A stretch of DNA of 64,000 nucleotides from Rubrivivax sp. (GTDB taxonomy: Bacteria; Pseudomonadota; Gammaproteobacteria; Burkholderiales; Burkholderiaceae_C): positions 23,565-87,564 of the forward strand of contig JAIXSE010000019.1 of the NCBI GenBank assembly GCA_027484825.1, written 5' to 3'. Positions 1-6,800 of the stretch are shown in pieces; the first letter of the stretch is position 1; each line of letters begins with the position of its first letter. Below the pieces are notes generated by a model that searched no databases, was not told the DNA's origin, and saw only the letters and a program-made list of their open reading frames with translations. The position numbers were made by a program, and so were the translations under genes.

Positions 1-179
1 AAGGACTCCGCCGGCATCTTCCACTGCGACAGCGCCACCCGTTGTACCCAGCCCGGGCTGCTCCAGAACGCACCCGCGAAGGTGATGACGCCGACTGCGC
101 CGCCCAGCGCCAAGGCGCGAACGCTGCGCGAAATCCAGACCAGTCTTGGGGCAGGGGGGCGGGGAGATCCGTCGTGCAT
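1..179 (-). CDS. N-terminus of an unknown membrane or exported protein, truncated by the window edge
   Basis: An open frame starts at ATG 179-177 on the minus strand and runs without a stop to base 1 (59 codons). The N-terminus is polar and proline-rich, followed by a basic patch and a hydrophobic stretch at about residues 21-40 (RALALGGAVGVITFAGAFW) that looks like a membrane anchor or signal peptide. An AT-rich upstream region holds a plausible sigma70 promoter. There is no clear Shine-Dalgarno sequence. The rest of the protein lies outside the window, so no function can be assigned. A membrane-anchored sensor or transporter subunit is possible but unsupported. Confidence 0.5.
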   Translation of the reverse strand, partial: MHDGSPRPPAPRLVWISRSVRALALGGAVGVITFAGAFWSSPGWVQRVALSQWKMPAES

Positions 180-183
180 GGGT

Positions 184-236
184 CTTACCGTGAAGGGGTA
201 AGAAATTACTGTAAAACAATAATTTATAAACCACAA
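184..236 (-). promoter_or_regulatory. Candidate promoter and operator of the truncated membrane-protein gene
   Basis: On the minus strand, TTGTGG (236-231), a 17-nt spacer and TACAGT (213-208) form a sigma70-like promoter in an AT-rich patch. Between the predicted start of transcription and the ATG lies an inverted repeat, CTTACC-N7-GGTAAG (184-202), which could be an operator or a 5' UTR hairpin. TTACTGTAA, a second small palindrome, overlaps the -10 box. Confidence 0.4.
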
Positions 237-257
237 GCGCGCTCTTACAAGCCAGCT

Positions 258-317
258 CCCCACGAGTACACGCCCCACGAGTACGCGCCCCACGAGTACG
301 ACCCCCACGAGCACGCC
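258..317. repeat. Four 15-bp tandem repeats
   Basis: The motif CACGAGTAC plus a 6-nt tail recurs with exact 15-bp spacing starting at 261, 276, 291 and 306 (the last copy has GC for GT). It lies in the gap between the truncated gene and alkC, directly upstream of the candidate promoter. Read on the plus strand it gives a PHEY-type pentapeptide repeat, but nothing else supports a protein there. Confidence 0.75.
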
Positions 318-352
318 ACCGCTGACGAAGCGTCTCGGGCGCCCCGGGTGTC

Positions 353-1453
353 TCAGACCACCAGGGTGAAGGCCCCCGACGCCAGGCGCTGCCCGTTCAC
401 CATGACCTCCACCCGATGCTCACCCGCGTAATGCACCCGCGTGCTGAAGTTGCGCAGCGCGCGCCGGATGCGGATGGGCTGGACCTCCCCGGCGGGCAGG
501 GCCACCGTCTTGAGCTTGAACACCTTGGGAGAGGGCGCACCGTTTTTCTTCACGTAATGCACCACATAGTCCACCACCAGCCGCTGGTCGGACGTGGACT
601 GCGAGCGCAGGTCGAAGGCGATCTCGACTTCGCCGCCCAGCGTCACGCGCGGCGGGTGGATCGACAGGCCGTCGATCGAGACTTCCGCGCCTTCGCTCGC
701 GCCGATGAGTCGCAGCGCCCGCGGGTCGCCCTTCTTGATCTGACTGCGCAGCGCATGTTTGACGATCCAGGCGCAGTGCGCATGGTCCAGGTCCCACTCG
801 GCCACATGCTCGAAGACCCAGTCGGGATGGTCCTTGGTGATGTCGTTGAGGCTGTTGGCGACCGAGCGCCGCACATACAGGCTGCTGTCCTGGCGCAGCG
901 TGTGCAGCAGGGGCGCCAGCGGGGTCGGGTCGGCCACCAGCGCCTCCAGCCGGAAGGACCACGGCAGGCGCGGGCGGCAGCCCTCGCTGGCCAGCCGACG
1001 CACATGTTCATTGCGGTCCTCCGCCCAGGTCAGCAGGGTGCGCAGCGTGCCGTCCAGGTCTTGTCGCAGGAACGGGCGAACGGCGAATTCAGCGGTGCCG
1101 TAAGGCGTGAGGCGCCGCAGCGCCTTGAGCGACCGGGCCGGGTCGGCCAGGCCGTAGCTGGCCACGAAGTCGCCCAGCGCCATGTTCATGAAGGCCCCAT
1201 TCAGCCGCGGACCGGCGTCCACCACCACAGCCAGTTGCTCCGGATAGGGGCCGGGCAGTGCCAGCGCCAGACTCTCCGCGACGCGATGCACCCGTTGCAG
1301 GATGGACAGCGAATCGAGCCCATGCGTTGCGGCTTTCAGGAAGCGTCGCGGGTCAAAGGACGGTGTCAGGTCCTTGAAGGTGCTCGCCACGTCCCGCAGG
1401 GCGGCTTCGTTGATCAGGTCCTTGAGCAAGGGGGCGGAGGTGTCAAGCGGCAT
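353..1453 (-). CDS. alkC: AlkC-type DNA alkylation repair glycosylase
   Basis: 366 aa. The N-terminal three-quarters is an alpha-helical HEAT-like repeat array, as in the AlkC/AlkD family, which excises N3- and N7-alkylated bases. The segment RRLASEGCRPRLPW (about residues 151-164) is characteristic of AlkC. The last ~110 residues (from about 255) are beta-rich and match the Ig-like domain found in a subset of AlkC proteins, where it contacts DNA. The ATG at 1453 is preceded by AGGAACTGCC, a good ribosome binding site. The gene is monocistronic, with its 5' end facing the YbaK-type gene. AlkC from family features is fairly secure; substrate range is inferred. Confidence 0.85.
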   Translation of the reverse strand: MPLDTSAPLLKDLINEAALRDVASTFKDLTPSFDPRRFLKAATHGLDSLSILQRVHRVAESLALALPGPYPEQLAVVVDAGPRLNGAFMNMALGDFVASYGLADPARSLKALRRLTPYGTAEFAVRPFLRQDLDGTLRTLLTWAEDRNEHVRRLASEGCRPRLPWSFRLEALVADPTPLAPLLHTLRQDSSLYVRRSVANSLNDITKDHPDWVFEHVAEWDLDHAHCAWIVKHALRSQIKKGDPRALRLIGASEGAEVSIDGLSIHPPRVTLGGEVEIAFDLRSQSTSDQRLVVDYVVHYVKKNGAPSPKVFKLKTVALPAGEVQPIRIRRALRNFSTRVHYAGEHRVEVMVNGQRLASGAFTLVV

Positions 1454-1548
1454 GGCAGTTCCTGTTTGCGGCCCGCAGCCTAACCGGCCCGCTGCCAGGT
1501 GCTGTCAGCAATCCTGTACAAGCCGCGTGGCCGGGGCTGCTTCACAAT

Positions 1549-1590
1549 GCGGGCCCTTGAGCAAGAAATGCGGGCCCATGAGCAAGAAAG
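1549..1590 (+). repeat. 21-bp tandem duplication covering the ybaK-type start codon
   Basis: GCGGGCCC-t-TGAGCAAGAAAT is followed immediately by GCGGGCCC-a-TGAGCAAGAAAG. The first copy carries TTG (1557) and the second ATG (1578) at the same position, 21 nt apart and in frame, so the two possible starts differ by seven residues. Confidence 0.8.
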
Positions 1591-2081
1591 GTTCTCACGT
1601 CAGCGAAACGCCGGCCACCCAGTGGCTGCGGCAGCACGGCATCGCCTTCGGCGAGCATGTTTATGACTATGTGGATCATGGCGGCACTGCCGAGTCGTCG
1701 CGCCAGTTGGGCGTGCCGGAACATGAAGTGGTGAAGACGCTGGTGATGCAGGACGAGAAGGCGCAGCCCCTGATCGTTTTGATGCATGGCGACTGCACCG
1801 TCAGCCTCAAGGAACTGGCTCGCCAGATTCCCTGCAAGAAGGTGGAGCCGTGCAAGCCGGATGTGGCGCAGCGGCACAGCGGCTACATGGTGGGGGGCAC
1901 TTCGCCCTTCGGCACCCGCAAGGAGATGCCGGTGTTTGTGGAGGCGGGGATCCTCGCCTTGCCGCGCATCCTGATCAACGGCGGACGCCGGGGTTACCTG
2001 GTGAGCATCGAACCGAGGGTTTTGACGGAGTTGCTGGGCGCGCGGGCGGTCGAGTGCGCGCTGAAGTCCGGGGCAGAATAA
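1578..2081 (+). CDS. YbaK/EbsC-family aminoacyl-tRNA deacylase
   Basis: 167 aa from ATG 1578. This is the YbaK/ProX fold: editing enzymes that hydrolyse mischarged Cys-tRNA(Pro) or similar. Family features include the N-terminal helix with a VYDYVDHGGTAES strand, KTLVMQDE, a conserved Lys in VSLKELARQI, and a GGTSPFGTRKEMPVF loop near the end. An alternative in-frame TTG start at 1557 exists because the start region is duplicated in tandem (21 bp). CACAAT at 1543-1548 could be a -10 box. plsY follows after 6 nt, suggesting an operon with plsY and the RidA-like gene. Confidence 0.85.
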   Translation: MSKKGSHVSETPATQWLRQHGIAFGEHVYDYVDHGGTAESSRQLGVPEHEVVKTLVMQDEKAQPLIVLMHGDCTVSLKELARQIPCKKVEPCKPDVAQRHSGYMVGGTSPFGTRKEMPVFVEAGILALPRILINGGRRGYLVSIEPRVLTELLGARAVECALKSGAE

Positions 2082-2087
2082 CGCCCC

Positions 2088-2795
2088 ATGCAAGACGTTC
2101 TGTTTTCGGTTGGGGCGATCATCGCCGGTTATCTGTTTGGCTCCCTGTCCTTCGCGGTCATCATCAGTCGGATGATGGGCTTGTCGGACCCGCGCAGTTA
2201 TGGCTCCGGCAACCCGGGCGCCACCAATGTGCTGCGCTCGGGCAACAAGGCGGCGGCCATATTGACGCTGCTGTTCGATGCGCTCAAGGGCTATGTTCCG
2301 GTGGTGCTGGTGCAGCACTATGGCGCCCCGTATGGCATGGAAGAGGGCGTGGCGGCGCTGGTGGGCCTGGCGGCCTTCATCGGCCACCTGTGGCCGGTGT
2401 TCTTCCGCTTCCAGGGCGGCAAGGGCGTGGCGACGGCGGCCGGTGTGCTGCTGGCCATCAATCCGTGGCTGGGTCTGGCGACGCTGCTGACCTGGATCAT
2501 CATTGCCTACTTCTTCCGTTATTCGTCGCTCGCCTCCATCAGTGCGGCCGTGTTCGCGCCCTTTTATGAAATGCTCATCTGGGGTGTGGGTCCGGAGCTG
2601 ATCGCCATTGTGCTGATGAGCCTGCTGCTGATCTGGCGCCACGAGGCCAATATCCGCAAGCTGATGGCGGGCACCGAAAGCAAGCTGGGCCAGAAGGCCG
2701 CCGGGGCGCAGGGCGCTGGCGGTGCGGCCAAGGCCGGAAAGACCGGCAAGGCCAAGGCCCATGCTCCCTCCCACAGCAAGCATCACAGCAAATGA
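2088..2795 (+). CDS. plsY: Glycerol-3-phosphate acyltransferase PlsY
   Basis: 235 aa inner-membrane enzyme that transfers the acyl group from acyl-phosphate to glycerol-3-phosphate, the first step of phospholipid synthesis. The three PlsY motifs are visible: SGNPGATNVLR (about 40-50), the GHLWPVFFRFQGGKGVAT loop (about 99-116) and the cytoplasmic RHEANIRKL near residue 210. Five or so hydrophobic segments match the family topology. The C-terminus is extended by about 30 Ala/Gly/Lys/His-rich residues beyond the usual length. The stop overlaps the next gene by 4 nt (ATGA), indicating coupling. Confidence 0.95.
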   Translation: MQDVLFSVGAIIAGYLFGSLSFAVIISRMMGLSDPRSYGSGNPGATNVLRSGNKAAAILTLLFDALKGYVPVVLVQHYGAPYGMEEGVAALVGLAAFIGHLWPVFFRFQGGKGVATAAGVLLAINPWLGLATLLTWIIIAYFFRYSSLASISAAVFAPFYEMLIWGVGPELIAIVLMSLLLIWRHEANIRKLMAGTESKLGQKAAGAQGAGGAAKAGKTGKAKAHAPSHSKHHSK

Positions 2796-3142
2796 GCAGC
2801 ATTGAACGCTTTGACGTCGGACCTCGACTGTCCGAAATGGCCGTGCACAACGGCGTCGTGTATCTGGCGGGCCAGGTGCCGGACGACGCCACCCAGGACA
2901 TCAAGGGGCAGACCGCCCAGGTGCTGGGCATGATCGACCGGTTGCTGGCCAGGGCCGGCACGGACAAGACGAAGATCTTGCGGGCCCAGCTCTACATCAA
3001 GGACCTGGCGGACCTGCCGGGCATGAATGAGGCGTGGGACGCGTGGGTGCCCGCCGGGCATACGCCGCCGCGGGCGACGGTGCAGGCCCATCTGGCCAAG
3101 CCTGAGTGGAAGATCGAGATCGTCATCACGGCGGCAGTCTGA
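2792..3142 (+). CDS. RidA (YjgF/YER057c/UK114) family protein
   Basis: 116 aa, the normal length for the family. RidA-type proteins form trimers; the archetype hydrolyses reactive enamine/imine intermediates. The characteristic segments are GVVYLAGQVPDD (about 21-32), ILRAQLYIKDL (about 65-75) and PPRATVQAHLAKPEWKIEI near the end, with the Arg that binds the substrate carboxylate in PPRAT. The ATG overlaps the plsY stop by 4 nt. It belongs to one of the RidA-like subfamilies rather than clearly to RidA itself, so the exact substrate is open. Confidence 0.88.
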   Translation: MSSIERFDVGPRLSEMAVHNGVVYLAGQVPDDATQDIKGQTAQVLGMIDRLLARAGTDKTKILRAQLYIKDLADLPGMNEAWDAWVPAGHTPPRATVQAHLAKPEWKIEIVITAAV

Positions 3143-3189
3143 TTAGACGCCTCAAGTGACCTGGCCTGTCTGCCCTTCAGGCGCAGGGG

Positions 3190-4866
3190 TCAGTCGTAGA
3201 CGGGCGGGGCATATGGAATCAAGGTCTCGTCCCTTTGGACCGTCGCCAACTTGTTGAGAACCGCGTGAATCGTTGAGGGGAACGTCTCGCGGTTCCTCCC
3301 TGCGTCCCAGGCGTTGAGAGTCTTGGCAATCAGTGCCTCATAGCTCGCCCGCATTGCGTCGGTGCCCGACGCAAAAAACGCGATGAGAGCGCCATCCTGG
3401 CGCAACTGGTTGGCGTCAAAGACCGCCGTCAGTCGACGCTCCCGGACGCCGCCCGGAAAGAGCTCATTGAACTCTGCGACCCAGACGTAGTCCAGGGATC
3501 GCTCGAGCAAATCTGCCCGGACTTCGGGGTCCAGCCACCCCATCCCACGCAATGAAACCTTGAACTGAGTGCCATGCTGCAAACGCACGGCCCACTCAAT
3601 CTGCGGGCGCGGGCCATGTGCTTGTCCGGTATCCAATTGCCCAGCGATGATCTCCGAAAACGTCTTTGCGAATGTAGCGACATTCTCATAGGGATATCTG
3701 ACTCCCTCATCAATCGGAACGATTGCATAGACAGGGAGAAACCTCCGATATTTCAGGCCAGATTTGGTGAAAAGATGTTGAGCCGAATTCAATGAGGTCT
3801 TGTCACGCAAATTCTCGGGTAAAAATTTGGCGAAAGAGGCGTTGTCATCAGGCAGTTCGACTTCGTATCTTGCAAATGGCCCCAGTGTATCGTCGTGAAC
3901 ATACAGTTTTCCGATATTTTCTGAGGCTGCCCCTGTTGCTTGACGTTCCAAATTTTCGGAATATCCAAGGACGGTGATTGCATGCAATTCTCCTATCGAA
4001 TAATCTGAATATTTATTCGCACTCGCATGCAGACGACCCACCAGGATCATTGGCGTGCCGGCACCGCAGAAAGTCTGCACGTACTCGAGAAGTCCGGTGC
4101 TCCTCGTCTTCCCGGAAAACCCCCTGACCAAGCAATCGATACCCTTCGATTGCAGGTAGTTTTGAATCTGATCGGCGTTGAGTCCGGTGGTCGGAAACCG
4201 GTGCACCGTTTCACCTGGCGCGGGCATCTGCCGGTCCGTGGTGGATGCGGCATTCGAGATTTGAAAGAGGGACTCGATCTGCTGTGTCGTGATGCGGTGC
4301 GGCAACGCATGAAGGGTGTGCCAGATGGACGTCGCGGAACAGGCAGCAATTTCATTGTCCTGCTCCTGGAATGCAACGCTGCGAACGCTCAAGCGCATGC
4401 CCCCGACCGTCACTTTGTACTCGCGAAGCAAAGGGAAATGGCGGTGCCAGGAAGCTTGAGCGCCATCTCCATAAACACGCAGACAGGTGCGTCCAATGGC
4501 TGTTTCATTCAGTGGCCGGACGACCACGAAGCCAAGATAGCCTTCATTCAAATATTCATCCACTTCTCCCGCAAGGGCTCGAGAGGAAAGATATTCGAAT
4601 CCACTCTCAATTTGCTCCACATCTTTCGAGAAGAAGTGCAAGCGAATCGTCCGTTTTCCGACCCCGTCACCTCTGAGAGAATAATAGGATGCGTAATCCT
4701 TGAGGTGTCCGGAGTCGATATAGTCCTCTTCCACGACATAACACTTTGCCTGGAGATATCCCAAGTAGGTCTCGAGATAGGTCGATCGCTCGCCTTCGTG
4801 GACTGACTTCTGATACTTCAGACTCTTTAGAATGTCAGGAAATCTTATGTATTTCTCAACGTTCAT
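3190..4866 (-). CDS. Unrecognised 558-aa protein with a possible papain/C39-like catalytic triad
   Basis: No family recognised with confidence. Residues 170-335 have the layout of a C39/papain-like cysteine peptidase: Cys176 at the start of a helix (AACSATSIWHTL), His295 in GELHAITVLGYS and Asp325/326 in YVHDDTLGPF. An upstream segment GYLGFVVVRPLNETAIGRTCL (109-129) looks like a conserved strand pair. The C-terminal ~200 residues are of unknown fold. No signal peptide or membrane segment is seen. Base composition is clearly lower in GC and codon use differs from the neighbours, suggesting transfer. An intrinsic terminator ends 3 nt before the ATG and there is no ribosome binding site, so either the start or the mode of expression is unusual. 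The protease reading is inference. Confidence 0.75.
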   Translation of the reverse strand: MNVEKYIRFPDILKSLKYQKSVHEGERSTYLETYLGYLQAKCYVVEEDYIDSGHLKDYASYYSLRGDGVGKRTIRLHFFSKDVEQIESGFEYLSSRALAGEVDEYLNEGYLGFVVVRPLNETAIGRTCLRVYGDGAQASWHRHFPLLREYKVTVGGMRLSVRSVAFQEQDNEIAACSATSIWHTLHALPHRITTQQIESLFQISNAASTTDRQMPAPGETVHRFPTTGLNADQIQNYLQSKGIDCLVRGFSGKTRSTGLLEYVQTFCGAGTPMILVGRLHASANKYSDYSIGELHAITVLGYSENLERQATGAASENIGKLYVHDDTLGPFARYEVELPDDNASFAKFLPENLRDKTSLNSAQHLFTKSGLKYRRFLPVYAIVPIDEGVRYPYENVATFAKTFSEIIAGQLDTGQAHGPRPQIEWAVRLQHGTQFKVSLRGMGWLDPEVRADLLERSLDYVWVAEFNELFPGGVRERRLTAVFDANQLRQDGALIAFFASGTDAMRASYEALIAKTLNAWDAGRNRETFPSTIHAVLNKLATVQRDETLIPYAPPVYD

Positions 4867-4869
4867 GAT

Positions 4870-4898
4870 AAAAAAAGGGCGACCTCAGTCGCCCTTTT
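4870..4898 (-). terminator. Intrinsic terminator between the 65-aa gene and the 558-aa gene
   Basis: Reading the minus strand: AAAA-GGGCGAC-TGAG-GTCGCCC-TTTTTTT. The stem is 7 bp GC-rich, extendable by four A-T pairs, with a 7-T tract. It begins 17 nt after the stop of the 65-aa gene and ends 3 nt before the ATG of the 558-aa gene on the same strand, so it is either a terminator that the large gene must be read through, or an attenuator. Confidence 0.85.
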
Positions 4899-4914
4899 GC
4901 TTTTTAGCTGTCGC

Positions 4915-5112
4915 TTAGAAAACGATCGATTTTCCGAGAAACTCTTTCAGTACCTCGGCACCTTCACGTTGGGTTCGAACAAATTCTTGAGCCCGCTGGC
5001 CCACCTCAGCGTCACTCTTTTGCTGCTCGGGTGTGTACGGACGGTTGGCCCGCTTCTCCTCAGCCATTGCTCTGAGCAACGACTGCGTCATGATCACTTT
5101 GCGACCCATCAT
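4915..5112 (-). CDS. Small protein of unknown function (65 aa)
   Basis: 65 aa, hydrophilic, charged and predicted mostly helical, with MAEEKRANRPYTPEQQKSD in the middle and no Cys, signal peptide or membrane segment. A clear ribosome binding site GGAG sits 9 nt upstream of ATG 5112; a second ATG follows directly. It lies in the same low-GC island and orientation as the 558-aa gene, 48 nt upstream of it, with the terminator between. An immunity, antitoxin or chaperone-like partner for the larger protein is possible, but nothing in the sequence proves it. Confidence 0.6.
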   Translation of the reverse strand: MMGRKVIMTQSLLRAMAEEKRANRPYTPEQQKSDAEVGQRAQEFVRTQREGAEVLKEFLGKSIVF

Positions 5113-5264
5113 GCTCGCTCCGCTTCTAGAGATTCCTGCGGTTAACTCGCAGACCTATCGTGCCCGCGGTTGACCTGCACTCAGTGTAAAACAGCGCTCC
5201 AGGGGGCGCTAGCCGCCTTTGCGAGCCACCCTGCTGCTAAGAACAAGGTATCTCGACAATGCTT

Positions 5265-5909
5265 TCAGGCGTCTTGATCCTGCAGCTCGAAGCCCAGCAG
5301 CGCGGGGTCGCCGCTGCCGCGGCGCACCAGCACCGGTGGATCCTCGGTCAGGTCGATCACCGTGGTGGGCTGCATGGCGCAGGCCCCCGCATTGATGATG
5401 ACCTGCACCAGCTTGTCGTAACGCTGGGTGATGTCATCCGGATCATTCAGCGGGTCGGTCTCACCCGGCGGAATCAGCGTCGTGGCCAGCAGCGGTTGGC
5501 CGATCAGGGCCAGCAGCTCCTGCGTGGTGCGGTGGTCCGGCACCCGCAGACCGATGGTGCGGCGCGACGGATGAGACAGGCGACGCGGCACTTCCTTGGT
5601 CGCCTCCAGAATGAAGGTGAACGGGCCTGGCGTCGCATTCTTCAGCAGCCGGTACTGCTTGTTGTCCACCCGCGCGTAGCTGCCCAGTTCGCTCAGGTCG
5701 CGGCACAGCAGCGTCATGTGGTGCTTGTCGTCCACGCCCCGGATGCGGCGCAAGGCCTCCGCCGCCGCCTTGTCGTCCAGGCGGCAGACCAGCGCGTAGC
5801 TGGAGTCGGTCGGAATGGCGCCGATGCCCCCCTGGTCCAGAATCTGCGCCGCCTGCCGCAGGAAACGGGCTTGAGGGTTGTCGGGGTGGACTTCGAAGAT
5901 CTGGGCCAT
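5265..5909 (-). CDS. yciO: YciO/YrdC/Sua5-fold protein
   Basis: 214 aa, YrdC-domain only, of the YciO branch rather than TsaC/Sua5. The YrdC fold binds ATP and nucleic acid; TsaC makes threonylcarbamoyl-AMP for tRNA t6A, while YciO homologues are a less active relative. Visible motifs are GGIGAIPTDSSYALVCRLDD (about 27-46), KHHMTLLCRDLSEL, NATPGPFTFILEATKEVPRR and SRRTIGLRVPDH. It is the last gene of a minus-strand operon, starting 6 nt after the stop of the PHP phosphoesterase, the same gene pairing seen in many proteobacteria. Confidence 0.88.
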   Translation of the reverse strand: MAQIFEVHPDNPQARFLRQAAQILDQGGIGAIPTDSSYALVCRLDDKAAAEALRRIRGVDDKHHMTLLCRDLSELGSYARVDNKQYRLLKNATPGPFTFILEATKEVPRRLSHPSRRTIGLRVPDHRTTQELLALIGQPLLATTLIPPGETDPLNDPDDITQRYDKLVQVIINAGACAMQPTTVIDLTEDPPVLVRRGSGDPALLGFELQDQDA

Positions 5910-5915
5910 GGAGTC

Positions 5916-6800
5916 TCAGTGGGCCAAAGGCCAGTGAATGCGGTCATCAAGGACGCTCCAGACCGGTGTCAGCCGGCCCGAGAGATGGTCCTCCAGCTTG
6001 CCCAGGTCCACACGGCTTTCTGCCGGACTGTGAAAGTCCGAGCCGCGTGACGCGAGCAGGTCAAATTCCAGCGCCGTCTCCGTGTACTGCAAGACGTCCG
6101 CCGCGGTATGGCTGCCGGTGACCACCTCGATGGCACGCCCGCCATGGGCGATGAATTCGGTGATCAGGGCGTATTCCTCGGTGGGCGTGAAGCCGTAACG
6201 CCCCGGATGGGCAATGACGGCCGTGCCGCCCGCCTCACGGATCCAGCGGACCGTGTCCCCCAGCGTGGCCCACTTGTGCGGCACAAACCCGGGCTTGCCC
6301 TCAGTGAGATAGCGGCGGAAAACGTCCGGCACGTCGGTGCAGTGGCCGGATTCGACCAGGAAGCGTGCAAAGTGGGTGCGGGAAATCAGCGCCGGGTTGC
6401 CGGCGTACTTCAGCGCGCCTTCGTAGGCACCCTGGATGCCGACCCGGGCCAGGTCGTCGGACATGTCCTGCGCCCGCGCGCCCCGTCCGCCGCGCGTGGC
6501 GCGCAGCCCGGCTTGCAACTGCTCATTGGTGTGATCAAACCCCAGTCCCACGATGTGCACCACCTTGCCGGCGAAGGTCACCGAGACCTCCACACCGGTG
6601 AGATAGGGCAAGCCCTGCGCCCGGGCAGCGTCAATGGCGCGCTGCTGGCCGCCGATCTCGTCATGGTCGGTCAGGGCCCACAGTTCCACGCCGTGGGCCT
6701 TGGCCCGGGCCGCCAGCAGCTCCGGCGTCAGCGTGCCGTCCGAGACGACGGAGTGGCAGTGCAGATCGGCGTTGGACAGGGCATGCAGAGGTGTGTTCAC
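5916..6800 (-). CDS. PHP-domain phosphoesterase (RNase AM / TrpH-YciV family)
   Basis: 294 aa from a GTG start at 6800. The PHP metal-binding motifs are present: NADLHCHSVVSDG, ALTDHDEIGG, GVEVSV, IAHPGRY and SRGSDFHSP. Family members hydrolyse 3',5'-nucleotide bisphosphates and trim 5' ends of RNA (E. coli YciV, RNase AM). The frame is open further upstream, but the GTG is preferred because it overlaps the stop of the EAL-GGDEF gene as GTGA, giving translational coupling, and because the family's first motif lies close to the N-terminus. Operon: EAL-CBS-GGDEF gene, this gene, yciO. Confidence 0.88.
   Translation of the reverse strand: MNTPLHALSNADLHCHSVVSDGTLTPELLAARAKAHGVELWALTDHDEIGGQQRAIDAARAQGLPYLTGVEVSVTFAGKVVHIVGLGFDHTNEQLQAGLRATRGGRGARAQDMSDDLARVGIQGAYEGALKYAGNPALISRTHFARFLVESGHCTDVPDVFRRYLTEGKPGFVPHKWATLGDTVRWIREAGGTAVIAHPGRYGFTPTEEYALITEFIAHGGRAIEVVTGSHTAADVLQYTETALEFDLLASRGSDFHSPAESRVDLGKLEDHLSGRLTPVWSVLDDRIHWPLAH

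Noticed and set aside
42..431. Plus-strand frame reading through the 15-bp repeats (PHEY pentapeptides)
   Set aside because: The repeats explain the periodic peptide; it overlaps the start and promoter of the truncated minus-strand gene and the end of alkC, and has no ribosome binding site.
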